The notes under the pieces are model-generated. The model was not told where the DNA came from, ran no database searches, and worked only from the letters and a program-made list of their open reading frames with translations. Both the position numbers and the translations under genes were made by a program. From assembly GCA_947628655.1 (NCBI GenBank), contig CANRAS010000004.1, positions 99,973 to 163,972 of the forward strand: DNA of 64,000 nucleotides. Reading direction: 5' to 3'. The stretch is from an uncultured Clostridia bacterium (GTDB lineage: Bacteria > Bacillota > Clostridia > Oscillospirales > Ruminococcaceae). Positions 17,154 to 25,982 of the stretch are shown piece after piece; within the stretch, counting starts at the first letter, position 1, and each line of letters begins with the position of its first letter.

Positions 17154-17647
17154 TGCGTCGGATAATCGAAACGGCAGAACAAGTTATCGAGAATTACGGC
17201 GGGAAAGACGTTTTTGAAACAGCGGAAAACGCGGGCGTGAAAGTATGGTTCAGAAAACTCGGCGGTCTGAAAGGATTATATATCTGCGAAAACGGGGTAA
17301 GGTATATAGTGATAAACGAACAGTTAGACGTAACTATGCAAAAAGTCGTCTGCGCGCACGAATTGGGACACGACGTGCTTCACAGGGAACTTTCCGCAGG
17401 CGGAATACGCGAGGGAACATTGTTTCTGGATACTGACAAAACCGAACGCGAGGCCAATCTTTTCGCGGCGTGCGTGCTTATTTCCGACGATGAAATCCTG
17501 AGCGCCGCGTCCGAATGTGACGATATAAACGGCGCAGCGTCGCTTATCGGTTTCCCGTCCGAACTTGTAAAGTACAAACTCCGAATTATGAATAAAAAAG
17601 GATATAACTTCAGAGTTGACGAAACCGAAAATGATTTTCTTAAATAG
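17153..17647 (+). CDS. ImmA/IrrE-family metallopeptidase
   Basis: This 164-residue protein carries the zinc motif CAHELGHDVLHRE (HExxH) near residue 66, and TEREANLFAACVLI supplies the third-ligand glutamate helix typical of ImmA/IrrE (the ExxAxxFA pattern). Members cleave XRE-type repressors (ImmA on ImmR, IrrE on DdrO). It is fused by a TAATG overlap to the XRE gene upstream. A GNAT or excision module, which would indicate an integrative element, is not adjacent. After it come two housekeeping peptidases, so this looks like a chromosomal stress switch or the remnant of a mobile element. Confidence 0.9.
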   Translation: MRRIIETAEQVIENYGGKDVFETAENAGVKVWFRKLGGLKGLYICENGVRYIVINEQLDVTMQKVVCAHELGHDVLHRELSAGGIREGTLFLDTDKTEREANLFAACVLISDDEILSAASECDDINGAASLIGFPSELVKYKLRIMNKKGYNFRVDETENDFLK

Positions 17648-17661
17648 AGAGGTGTATTGTT

Positions 17662-18684
17662 TTGAATATTAAATCGCTTTTGAAAACAATGACGGAGAAA
17701 GTCGGCGTTTCGGGCAATGAATTTGCCGCGTCGAACGCAGCCGCCGAACTTTTAAAACAGTACGCCGAGGACGTTAATGTTGACGCTTTCGGGAACGTCA
17801 CGGGATTTGTAAAGTCGGGGAGAGCGGACGCAAAAACGCTTATGCTTGACGCGCATATCGACCAGGTGGGTTATATCGTGACAAATATTGATGAAAACGG
17901 CTTTATCAGCGTTGGAACGTGCGGAAGTCCCGATGTGAAAACCATACTTGCGCAGTCCGTGACGGTACACGGCAAAAAGGACATACAAGGCGTTGTTTCA
18001 ACGCTCCCTCCGCACGTTCTGAAAAGTGAAAGCGCGCCCAAAGCCGAAGAAATATCAATAGATGTCGGAATGAACAAGGCGCAGGTTATGGAAATAGTAT
18101 CGCTCGGCGATTTCGTCACGGTAAATTCCGCTTTCAGAGAACTTGCGGGCAACGTTATATCCGCGCCCGCCGTTGACGACAGGAGCGGTGTTTGCGCGAT
18201 ATTGTCGGCTTTGGATATGCTAAAGGGCAAGAAAATGGCTTATAACATTGCCGTCAGCTTTTCGGCGCAGGAGGAAACGGGCGAACGCGGCGCAACGCAG
18301 ACGGCTTTTCGGATAGCGCCCGATGAATGTATCGCCGTTGACGTTTCGTTCGGGAGAACGCCCGACAGCAGTCCCAAAGAAACAGCAGAACTCGGCAGCG
18401 GCGTTATGATAGGATATTCGCCGTCTTTAGACAGCGGAATGTCAAACTCTCTGAGAGCGCTTGCAAGAAATAAGAATATCGCGTTTACCGAAGAAGTAAT
18501 GCCGGGTTCAACGGGTACAAACGCCGACGCGATAGGCGTTTCGGGCGCGGGAGTAAAATGCTGTACGCTGTCATTTCCGATAAGATATATGCACACGCCC
18601 GTTGAGTGCGTTGACCTCGGCGATGTGGAACTTACGGCAAGGCTTATCTGCGAATACGCCCTCGGAGGTGCTGACGATGTTTGA
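17662..18684 (+). CDS. M42 family aminopeptidase (first copy)
   Basis: This is a cobalt/zinc-dependent TET-type aminopeptidase of the M42 family (glutamyl aminopeptidase/endoglucanase-like). Metal ligands are visible in LMLDAHIDQVGYIV (near His68), in VDDRSGVCAI (bridging Asp) and in SAQEETGERGA (catalytic Glu pair). The C-terminal histidine is in YMHTPVE. The length of 340 residues is normal. The start is probably the TTG at a 7-base distance from AGAGGTG; no ATG fits. Its end overlaps the second M42 gene by 8 bases. Confidence 0.9.
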   Translation: MNIKSLLKTMTEKVGVSGNEFAASNAAAELLKQYAEDVNVDAFGNVTGFVKSGRADAKTLMLDAHIDQVGYIVTNIDENGFISVGTCGSPDVKTILAQSVTVHGKKDIQGVVSTLPPHVLKSESAPKAEEISIDVGMNKAQVMEIVSLGDFVTVNSAFRELAGNVISAPAVDDRSGVCAILSALDMLKGKKMAYNIAVSFSAQEETGERGATQTAFRIAPDECIAVDVSFGRTPDSSPKETAELGSGVMIGYSPSLDSGMSNSLRALARNKNIAFTEEVMPGSTGTNADAIGVSGAGVKCCTLSFPIRYMHTPVECVDLGDVELTARLICEYALGGADDV

Positions 18685-19672
18685 CGAACTTAAAACGCTT
18701 TGTGAACTTAACGGCACATCGGGCGATGAAAGCCGTGTGCGTAACTATATCGAAACGCATATTAATGCGGATAAGATAACGACCGACCCCCTCGGCAATC
18801 TGCTGGTATTCAAAAAGGGCAGAAAAACGCCCGATAAAAAGATAATGTTTGCCGCGCATATGGACGAAGTGGGCTTTATAATAACCGACGTTTCCGAAAA
18901 CGGTTTTTTAAGTTTCGGCGCGGTTGGCGGGATAAATCCCTCGGTGGTTCTCGGACGGGCATTGTGCGTTGATAATAAAGCGTTCGGCATTGTCGGAACA
19001 AAGGCTGTTCATCAGCAGTCCAAAGAAGAACGCGGAAAGATACCGCCGTTTGACGAAATGTATATAGACGTCGGCGGGAATGTGGATATATCCCGCGGAA
19101 GTTTTGCGTATTTTGACACGGATTTCTTCCGATTTGGCGACGGATTTATCAAGGGCAAAGCGATAGACGACCGCGCGGGTTGTCTTATTATGATGGATAT
19201 GATAAACGGCGAACCCGAATACGACGCGTGGTACGCGTTCACGGTTCAAGAGGAAATCGGAACGCGCGGTTCAAAAACGGCGGCGTTTACAATAGCGCCC
19301 GATGCCGCAATTGTTTTGGAAACGACAACAGCCTGCGATGCCGCGGGCGTTTCGGGCAGTAAAAAGGTATGCGAACTAGGCAAAGGCGCGGTGGTGTCTT
19401 ATATGGACAAACGCACTATATACGATAGAGAATTGTACAGTCTTGCATTTAAAACTGCCGAAGAAAACGGCATACCCGTGCAGACGAAAACGCTTGTCGC
19501 GGGCGGGAACGACAGCGGTTCTATTCACATAAGCCGAGGAGGAGTACGCACCTGCGCTGTCTCCGTTCCGTGCAGGAATTTGCACTCCCCGTCGTGCGTA
19601 ATAAAAGAAAGCGATTATTTTGCCGTGAAGAAACTCGCCGAAAAAATGCTGTCCGCTGTCGCGGAAATATGA
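18677..19672 (+). CDS. M42 family aminopeptidase (second copy)
   Basis: This second M42 enzyme, 331 residues, has the same metal-site series: MFAAHMDEVGFII, IDDRAGCLIM, FTVQEEIGTRGS and a C-terminal RNLHSP histidine. Sequence identity to its neighbour is only moderate, so this is an old duplication or two acquired paralogues; in archaea and clostridia, M42 paralogues with different residue specificity form mixed or separate dodecamers. The start ATG has GGAGGTG 6 bases upstream, inside the end of the first copy. The stop overlaps the next ATG (ATGA). Confidence 0.92.
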   Translation: MFDELKTLCELNGTSGDESRVRNYIETHINADKITTDPLGNLLVFKKGRKTPDKKIMFAAHMDEVGFIITDVSENGFLSFGAVGGINPSVVLGRALCVDNKAFGIVGTKAVHQQSKEERGKIPPFDEMYIDVGGNVDISRGSFAYFDTDFFRFGDGFIKGKAIDDRAGCLIMMDMINGEPEYDAWYAFTVQEEIGTRGSKTAAFTIAPDAAIVLETTTACDAAGVSGSKKVCELGKGAVVSYMDKRTIYDRELYSLAFKTAEENGIPVQTKTLVAGGNDSGSIHISRGGVRTCAVSVPCRNLHSPSCVIKESDYFAVKKLAEKMLSAVAEI

Positions 19673-20373
19673 TAAAACGAGTATACCTCGCGGACGAACT
19701 CGCCGAACTCCCGCCCCGTGGCGTTGAGGCGCAGAAAATACGCTCTCTGTTAATGTCATACGGCACAAAATACGATTTTTGCCGTTTTTACGTTTCGGAA
19801 AGCGTTATTATGTGCGAAATGAACGGCGCGTATGTCGTCAGCGAAATCAGCGAAATTCGTGATATAAGCGAGATTGTTGACTTCTTCAAATTCGCGGGTT
19901 TTTCGGAGATATTCTGCTCCGATAATTTGGGAGAACGGCTTTCACTCGCTTTGAATTGCAATTTGGAAACAATCAGCCTTATGCGCTGTGCAGGCGAACG
20001 CGAAACCCGCGCGGAACTTGACAAAGCGCCGAACCTCAGCGCAGTATACGAAATTCTCAAAACGGCTTTCGATATGGATTTTGAAACTTGGTATACGGAT
20101 ATGTCACATAGAATACGCCACGGAATTGCAAAGGCGCGTACCTTAGAAAACTCCGCGCTGATAGTTCAGTATGATTTGAACGGCGAGGCTCTGCTGTCGC
20201 AGATAGCTACTGTTCCCGAAAAACGCGGGCAGGGAAGTGCCTCACGGCTTATTAAAGCCGTATGCGGGGAGTTGTCAGACAGCGCGGTATATGTCCTTTG
20301 TCAAGATGATTTAATCCCGTTCTATAGCCGAATAGGTTTTGAAAAAGCCGATGTTAAAGCCGTTCTTCGCTGA
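19669..20373 (+). CDS. GNAT-family N-acetyltransferase
   Basis: This 234-residue protein has a C-terminal GNAT domain: motif A is QIATVPEKRGQGSASRLIKAV (the RGQGSA loop binds the pyrophosphate of acetyl-CoA), followed by DDLIPFYSRIGFEK for motif B. The N-terminal 110 residues form an unrecognised domain, as in two-domain GNATs. The substrate is unknown. The ATG is fused to the stop of the second M42 gene (ATGA), so it is co-translated. A strong terminator ends the unit that starts with the XRE gene. Confidence 0.85.
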   Translation: MIKRVYLADELAELPPRGVEAQKIRSLLMSYGTKYDFCRFYVSESVIMCEMNGAYVVSEISEIRDISEIVDFFKFAGFSEIFCSDNLGERLSLALNCNLETISLMRCAGERETRAELDKAPNLSAVYEILKTAFDMDFETWYTDMSHRIRHGIAKARTLENSALIVQYDLNGEALLSQIATVPEKRGQGSASRLIKAVCGELSDSAVYVLCQDDLIPFYSRIGFEKADVKAVLR

Positions 20374-20398
20374 ATTTCCACGAAAATTTATTAAATAT

Positions 20399-20445
20399 AA
20401 ACAGCGTTCTTTCGCTTTATAGTGTGAAAGAACGCTGTTTTTTCT
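20399..20445 (+). terminator. Strong rho-independent terminator after the GNAT gene
   Basis: A perfect 15-bp stem (AAACAGCGTTCTTTC with GAAAGAACGCTGTTT), a 12-base loop and a T run follow the stop codon by 26 bases. Confidence 0.93.
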
Positions 20446-20474
20446 AAAAATTTAATAAAATTTCCGCATAAATA

Positions 20475-20503
20475 TTGACTAAATAAAGATTTTGTGGTAC
20501 AAT
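20475..20503 (+). promoter_or_regulatory. Sigma-A promoter of the thymidylate kinase operon
   Basis: TTGACT and TACAAT are separated by 17 bases, about 37 bases before the start codon and just after the previous terminator. Confidence 0.75.
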
Positions 20504-20539
20504 ATATATGTATAATTATGAAATAGCGGGATGTGTGTT

Positions 20540-21214
20540 ATGAAAAACGGAAAACTAATCGTTTTAGAGGGTCTGGACGGCTGCGGAAAAACCACTCAGC
20601 TTGACCTCGCTCTCGAATATCTCAAAGAAAACGGCGTTAAGTGCCGCGCTTTGAGTTTCCCGAACTACGACGAACTCAGCGGACAGCTTATAAAAGAGTA
20701 TCTCGACGGCAAAATCCCGTGTGATGAAACGCGCGGAGCATATGCCGCCTCGATGATGTACGCAATCGACAGGTATGTAAGCTACATCAACGACTGGAAA
20801 CAGTTTTACGATGCGGGAGGGATACTCCTGACGAGCCGTTATACGACCTCAAACGCGATTTATCAGCTTACGAAAGTAAGACCCGAAGAGCAGGATTATT
20901 TCCTGAACTGGCTGTTCGATATTGAATACGGCAAACTCGAACTTCCCGAACCCGACCTTGTGCTTTTCCTCGATATGCCGATAGAAGTATCTCAAAAACT
21001 TCTTGAAAAGCGCTATCTTGGCGATAACAAGAAAAAGGATATTCACGAGCGTAATGTCGAATATTTGCAGGAATGTCGGAAAAGCGCGCTTTTTGTTGCG
21101 CAGAGGTACGGCTGGAAAATCATCGAATGTTCGGACGGGCGTTATCCGCTGACTATTGAAGAGGTATATAACGAAATACGAAATTGCTTAAAGGTCTTGA
21201 CGAATTATGCTTGA
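20540..21214 (+). CDS. tmk: Thymidylate kinase (dTMP kinase)
   Basis: The P-loop VLEGLDGCGKTTQ lies near residue 8. The DR(Y/H) segment appears as IDRYVSY, and SRYTTSNAIYQ carries the thymidine-site residues. FLDMPIEVSQKLLEKR is the ADP-binding strand with the LID arginines. It phosphorylates dTMP to dTDP. At 224 residues it is slightly longer than B. subtilis Tmk. Two ATGs three codons apart are possible; the second places the P-loop at the usual distance. It overlaps the following DUF2156 gene by 8 bases. Confidence 0.92.
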   Translation: MKNGKLIVLEGLDGCGKTTQLDLALEYLKENGVKCRALSFPNYDELSGQLIKEYLDGKIPCDETRGAYAASMMYAIDRYVSYINDWKQFYDAGGILLTSRYTTSNAIYQLTKVRPEEQDYFLNWLFDIEYGKLELPEPDLVLFLDMPIEVSQKLLEKRYLGDNKKKDIHERNVEYLQECRKSALFVAQRYGWKIIECSDGRYPLTIEEVYNEIRNCLKVLTNYA

Positions 21215-22094
21215 TTTTAGAAGAGTTGAACTCGCTGATAAAGCGGTTGTGGAAACATATCTTCGCGCGTCGGATTTTCGCGGGTGTGAATATACGTTCG
21301 GGAATATGCTCCTTTGGGGCAAGCATTACAACACCGAAATTGCTTTCGCTGATGATTTGTGCTTTGAGAAAGTAGGCGAGGGCAATGAAACGATGTTTAT
21401 TTACCCCACGGGCAACGGAACAACAAAAACGGCGGTGTCGGATATTCTCGGATATGCAAAGGCTAATAATATCCCGTGCGTTATCTGCGCAAACGAGAAT
21501 ATCACAAAGAGCATTTGCGATACATTCACCGCCAAAGACGTTAAGCTGTACCGCGATTTCTGCGATTATGTGTATCTCTCGTCCGACCTTGAAAATCTTG
21601 TCGGCAAAAAATACCACGCCAAACGCAATCATCTGAACCGTTTTTACGAAAATAACTGGAGTTATGAACCGCTGACTTCGGCGAATATCCCCGAATGTCT
21701 AGCGATGACCGAACTTTGGCGGGCGGAAAATATTACCGAAAACAGCGCGGACGCGCAAAGCAAGACCGTAGAATTAGACGTTGTGACGCGTTCGTTTGAA
21801 CTGTTCGGCGAACTCGGATACACGGGCGGTGTTTTGCGGGCAGACGGCGAGGTGCAGGCGTTTACGTTCGGAGAACGTTCGGCTGAAGATACGTTTGTTG
21901 TTCACGTTGAAAAGGCTTTGAGGAAATATCAGGGCGCGTATACCGCGATAAACCGCGAATTTGTAAAGTCGCTTGGCGGGAGATATACTTATATTGACCG
22001 CGAGGAGGACACGGGCGCGGAAAATCTAAGACGCGCGAAAATGTCGTATTTCCCCGTGTTTCTTGAACAGAAATACTTAATTAAACTGATATAA
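21207..22094 (+). CDS. DUF2156 protein (aminoacyl-phosphatidylglycerol transferase-like domain)
   Basis: This 295-residue protein matches the soluble DUF2156/LPG_synthase_C fold, a tandem GNAT: it opens LDFRRVELADKAVVETYL, has the conserved KKYHAKRNHLNRF element near residue 136, and ends with INREFVKSLGGRYTYIDREEDTGAENLRRAKMSY. In MprF this fold transfers amino acids from tRNA to lipids; stand-alone members are uncharacterised. No membrane helices are present, so lipid modification here is uncertain. It begins inside tmk. Confidence 0.85.
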   Translation: MLDFRRVELADKAVVETYLRASDFRGCEYTFGNMLLWGKHYNTEIAFADDLCFEKVGEGNETMFIYPTGNGTTKTAVSDILGYAKANNIPCVICANENITKSICDTFTAKDVKLYRDFCDYVYLSSDLENLVGKKYHAKRNHLNRFYENNWSYEPLTSANIPECLAMTELWRAENITENSADAQSKTVELDVVTRSFELFGELGYTGGVLRADGEVQAFTFGERSAEDTFVVHVEKALRKYQGAYTAINREFVKSLGGRYTYIDREEDTGAENLRRAKMSYFPVFLEQKYLIKLI

Positions 22095-22114
22095 AATTAC
22101 AGGAGGAATTTGTT

Positions 22115-22660
22115 ATGATTTATATTTTTTTGGCGGACGGTTTTGAGGAAACGGAGGCTATTGCCCCTATTGATATGCTCCGCCGCGCGGGAATGGACGT
22201 TGTTACGGTCGGTATAAAGAACGACGGTGTGAAAAGTTCTCACGGAGTACCCGTGCTTTGCGATATGACGGATATGCAGGTGGAACTCGACGAGCGTCTT
22301 CAGATGATTATTCTCCCCGGAGGAATGCCCGGTACGCTGAATATCGAGGCAAACCCCGTGGTGCAAAGTTCAATTGACTACTGCGTTAAGAATGATATTC
22401 CGATAGGCGCAATCTGCGCCGCGCCGTCAATCCTCGGAAAAAAGGGTTTGCTTGAAGGCAGAGAGGCTATTTGTTTCCCCGGATTTGAGAAATTCCTCAC
22501 GGGTGCGAAACTGTCTGAGAAAAAAGTTGTAACGGACGGTATTTTCACGACTGCGGCAGGTGCGGGAGTCGCAATAGAATTCGGGCTTGAACTTGTCAGG
22601 GTTTTGTGCGGTGAAGAAAAGTCCGACAGCGTTCGCAAGGCAATACAATGCGCGAATTAA
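22115..22660 (+). CDS. DJ-1/PfpI-family protein
   Basis: This 181-residue protein is of the ThiJ/YajL/DJ-1 type. The nucleophilic-elbow cysteine is in IGAICAAPSILG (near residue 100), with its glutamate partner in ADGFEETEAIAPIDMLRRAG near residue 15, and VTDGIFTTAAGAGVAIEF towards the C-terminus. Members protect against glycation or act as chaperones or hydrolases; the precise activity cannot be read from sequence. AGGAGG lies 8 bases before the ATG. The end overlaps the next gene by 13 bases. Confidence 0.93.
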   Translation: MIYIFLADGFEETEAIAPIDMLRRAGMDVVTVGIKNDGVKSSHGVPVLCDMTDMQVELDERLQMIILPGGMPGTLNIEANPVVQSSIDYCVKNDIPIGAICAAPSILGKKGLLEGREAICFPGFEKFLTGAKLSEKKVVTDGIFTTAAGAGVAIEFGLELVRVLCGEEKSDSVRKAIQCAN

Positions 22661-23178
22661 AGCAGGCTTTACGGCGGGAACTAATATCTCTTCGCAAAAC
22701 AATGAACAATGATTATAAACGTGCCGCCGACAAGGATATTTTTATTCAGCTAAAGCCGTTTATAGACAAAGCGGACAGCGTTTTAACCTATATGTCAACA
22801 GAGATAGAAGTTGATACGCGCGCTGTCGCGGGGTACTGTTTGGAGCGCGGAATACCTGTTGCGCTGCCGATAACGGGGGACAGCGAGATAAAGTTTTATT
22901 ACATCGCAAGTCTTGACGAACTGCACACGGGCAGATTTAACATAAGCGAACCGCCGTCCGCTCGTCCCGCTATTGCAGCGCGGAACACATTATGTATTGT
23001 TCCCGCATTGTGCGCGGACGGGAACGGCTATAGACTGGGTTACGGCAGGGGATACTACGACAGATTTTTAAGCGGGTTTGTCGGGACAAGCGTTATATTG
23101 TGCTATAAAGACTTTAAGCGCGATGTTCCGATAGAACCGCATGATATAAAAGCCGATATTACGGTCTTTGACAGATAA
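22648..23178 (+). CDS. 5-formyltetrahydrofolate cyclo-ligase
   Basis: This enzyme converts 5-formyl-THF to 5,10-methenyl-THF using ATP. It starts KQALRRELISLRKTM (basic nucleotide-binding helix), has SVLTYMSTEIEVDT, and carries the C-terminal signature CADGNGYRLGYGRGYYDRFL near residue 135, which binds folate and nucleotide. The length of 176 residues is normal. It is embedded in the DJ-1 gene's 3' end, a neighbour pairing known from other Firmicutes. Confidence 0.94.
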   Translation: MRELKQALRRELISLRKTMNNDYKRAADKDIFIQLKPFIDKADSVLTYMSTEIEVDTRAVAGYCLERGIPVALPITGDSEIKFYYIASLDELHTGRFNISEPPSARPAIAARNTLCIVPALCADGNGYRLGYGRGYYDRFLSGFVGTSVILCYKDFKRDVPIEPHDIKADITVFDR

Positions 23179-23190
23179 ACGGAGGAGATT

Positions 23191-24705
23191 ATGGACAGAA
23201 AACTCAATGAAGATAACTTGGGGGAAAACAGTATTCCGAACGAGGATTTTTTTGAACACCGTTCTTTTGACGAGGACGAGAGCGTCGCCGATGATGTTCG
23301 TGGGGAAATAACCGACGATGAAAACGAGGTTTTCGAGGAAACCCGCGAAATGGACAGCGTTTCAATGCGCGAGAGCGACGCCGATAATCAGCACGGAATA
23401 ACTCCGCGCGATGAATTTACGGATATGAACTCTACGGACGCTGATTTGTCGTCAACTCGCTGTATGGAGGCTATCCCAAACGACGACCCGTATTCGTATG
23501 AATACGAAAGCGAGCCTACTGTCGTACACAATCCCGTAAAAAAGCGCAAAAAGAAACGGGTAAATCACACCCGCACAATGGGTCAGGTTTTCTTGGGCGC
23601 GGTTATTTCTGTTCTGGCGCTTGGTATGGGGGTTTTTCTTTCCATTAAAGTCATAGGCGCGATCCGCGATATTACGGGTATGTCCAAAGAGGCGAAAACA
23701 ATAGACTTTGAAGTCACCGAAAATATGAACGTCGATGATATTATCGACGGGCTTTATGACAACGGTATCATAGATATGCCGTCCCTTATGAAGATGTATG
23801 TGAAATTCACGAAAAACACAACGGGTTATCTCAACGGACCGCACGAAGTAAGCTCCAATATGAGCTACAACAACATAATAGCGTCGCTTAAAACCGAAAA
23901 GGAATACACGGAAACCGTTACGGTCGTTATCCCTGAGGGTCTGTCTGTAACCGAAATAGGTAAACTGCTTGAAGAAAATTACGTCTGCCGCGCTCAAGAC
24001 TTTGAAGCGTATGTCAAGACGAAGAAAAACCTATATGAATTTGAGGACGGCTTGCGCGAAAATTCCAACAGAATGTATATGCTTGAAGGTTATCTTTTCC
24101 CCGACACATACGAATTTTACGTTGTTGATTATCTGAAACAAAATAAAAACTACGACACGTCCACTTGGGCGAAAAAAGCCGCCGATAAGATGATGGACAA
24201 CTTTGAAGACCAGATTACAAAGAAAATGAAAGCGCGTATGAAAGAACTCGGAATGTCGCTTGATGAAACGATAATTCTCGCGTCCTTAATTCAGCGCGAG
24301 GGTAAAACCGAAGAAGATATGGCGATGATTTCGTCAGTTTTCCACAACAGACTTGACGACCCCGAAAACTTTCCGCAGCTTCAGTCCGACACCACCGACA
24401 CTTATATTGAACAAACGATAAAACCCAAGATAACCTCGTCCAACAAAGCGCAAATGCAAAAAATCGAGGACGCGTATGACACCTACAAATGCGTTGGTCT
24501 GCCCGTAGGCGCAGTATGCAACCCGGGACTTGACGCTATCCACGCCGCGCTTTACCCCGATGATACTAATTACTTCTATTTCCTTGCGGCGCGCGACGGA
24601 ACGTTCTATTGGGCTGAAACTCTTGAACAGCACGAGCAGAACATCATAGACGCGGATTTGCGTTGGGAAGAGGAGAATGCGGAAAACAGTGATGACGAAG
24701 AATAA
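23191..24705 (+). CDS. mltG: Endolytic murein transglycosylase MltG
   Basis: MltG cleaves nascent glycan strands and sets their length. A long acidic cytoplasmic region (about 1-115, rich in Asp and Glu) is followed by a basic patch KKRKKKR, one membrane helix (about 131-156) and an extracytoplasmic YceG domain: a LysM-like part with VVIPEGLSVTEIGKLLEEN, then EGYLFPDTYEF and the catalytic region LASLIQREGKTEEDMAMISSVFHNRL with its glutamate near residue 370. GLPVGAVCNPGLDAIHAAL is also typical. The extended acidic N-terminus is longer than in E. coli and is common in clostridia. Confidence 0.95.
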   Translation: MDRKLNEDNLGENSIPNEDFFEHRSFDEDESVADDVRGEITDDENEVFEETREMDSVSMRESDADNQHGITPRDEFTDMNSTDADLSSTRCMEAIPNDDPYSYEYESEPTVVHNPVKKRKKKRVNHTRTMGQVFLGAVISVLALGMGVFLSIKVIGAIRDITGMSKEAKTIDFEVTENMNVDDIIDGLYDNGIIDMPSLMKMYVKFTKNTTGYLNGPHEVSSNMSYNNIIASLKTEKEYTETVTVVIPEGLSVTEIGKLLEENYVCRAQDFEAYVKTKKNLYEFEDGLRENSNRMYMLEGYLFPDTYEFYVVDYLKQNKNYDTSTWAKKAADKMMDNFEDQITKKMKARMKELGMSLDETIILASLIQREGKTEEDMAMISSVFHNRLDDPENFPQLQSDTTDTYIEQTIKPKITSSNKAQMQKIEDAYDTYKCVGLPVGAVCNPGLDAIHAALYPDDTNYFYFLAARDGTFYWAETLEQHEQNIIDADLRWEEENAENSDDEE

Positions 24706-25957
24706 CAGCGCAAAAAGAGCCGAACTGCTGTCGCCCGCAGGAGATATGGAAAGCCTTGTCGCCGCGCTGGATTTCGGTGCAGACGCCGTTTATCTTGCGG
24801 GAAAGACGTTCGGTATGAGGTCGGGCGCGAAAAACTTCACGGAGGAAGATTTAAAAACAGCCGTGAAGTTAGCCCACGCGCGGGGCGTTAAGGTCTATAT
24901 CGCCTGCAATACAGTTCCTCTTAATGGCGAACTTGACGTTTTCCCCGAATTTATCGCGTCTGCGCAAAGAGCGGGCGTTGACGCGGCTATTGCCGCCGAT
25001 ATTGGCGTTATCGCGATGATAAAGGAGTTCGCGCCTGATTTGGAAATACACGCGTCCACACAAACGGGCGTGGTGAATTACCGAACGGCTGTTGAACTGT
25101 ATAAAATGGGAGTAAAAAGAGTTGTCCTCGCCCGTGAACTCAGCATTGAAAATATCAAAAAGATAAGAGAAAATATCCCCGATGATATGGAGATAGAGGT
25201 TTTTGTTCACGGGGCAATGTGCGTCAGCTTTTCAGGGAGATGTCTTATTTCCGAATATCTTACGGGCAGGGACGCGAACCGCGGAGAGTGCGCCCAGCCG
25301 TGCAGATGGGAATACTACCTTATGGAAGAAAAACGCCCCGGCGAGTTCTTCAGGGTGTTTGAGGACGAGAGCGGTTCATATATACTTAATTCACGAGATA
25401 TGTGTATGATAGAGCATTTGGACGATATATTAAACGCAGGCGTTTACAGCTTTAAAATCGAGGGGCGCGCGAAATCCGCATACTATACCGCGCTTATAAC
25501 AAACGCCTACCGCGCCGCGCTTGACAGCGTACTAAACGGCACAGCGCCGCCCGATTGGGTGTTGAACGAAGTTGACAAAATAAGCCACAGACCGTACTGT
25601 ACGGGCTTTTTCTACGGTGACCCGAAAAGCGGGAGCGAAAATCAGTCGCCCGAACTTATCACAAACGGCGGGCAGTATTTTAAGGACAGCAATTATATCC
25701 GCAAGTATGATTTTGTTGCAACTGTTGACCGTTGTGAAAACGGCGTTATGTATCTTACAACGAGAAATTATTTCACGCTGTCCGATAAATTGGAGATATT
25801 AGCGCCCAAAAAAGAACCCATAGCTTTCACGCCGACGAAAATGTTTGACGAAAACGGGGAGGAAATCACCGCCGCCCGCCACGCTATGGGTAAAATATCC
25901 ATTGTCACCGATGTGGTCGTCCCCGAACGTTCGCTTTTGAGAAAATGCGTTTTATAA
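24692..25957 (+). CDS. U32-family peptidase-like protein (TrhP type)
   Basis: The protein starts ELLSPAGDMESLVAALDFGADAVYLAGK and has the family signature EVFVHGAMCVSFSGRCLIS...GRDANRGECAQPCR, whose cysteines likely bind an iron-sulfur cluster. Members such as TrhP make 5-hydroxyuridine in tRNA wobble positions, though the family was first named as peptidases. The length of 421 residues is normal. The start is uncertain: this ATG has only a weak site, while one five codons upstream sits too close to AGGAG. Both lie inside the 3' end of mltG. Confidence 0.9.
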   Translation: MTKNNSAKRAELLSPAGDMESLVAALDFGADAVYLAGKTFGMRSGAKNFTEEDLKTAVKLAHARGVKVYIACNTVPLNGELDVFPEFIASAQRAGVDAAIAADIGVIAMIKEFAPDLEIHASTQTGVVNYRTAVELYKMGVKRVVLARELSIENIKKIRENIPDDMEIEVFVHGAMCVSFSGRCLISEYLTGRDANRGECAQPCRWEYYLMEEKRPGEFFRVFEDESGSYILNSRDMCMIEHLDDILNAGVYSFKIEGRAKSAYYTALITNAYRAALDSVLNGTAPPDWVLNEVDKISHRPYCTGFFYGDPKSGSENQSPELITNGGQYFKDSNYIRKYDFVATVDRCENGVMYLTTRNYFTLSDKLEILAPKKEPIAFTPTKMFDENGEEITAARHAMGKISIVTDVVVPERSLLRKCVL

Positions 25958-25982
25958 CGCATGGTTTGCAAGGAGTAATAAA

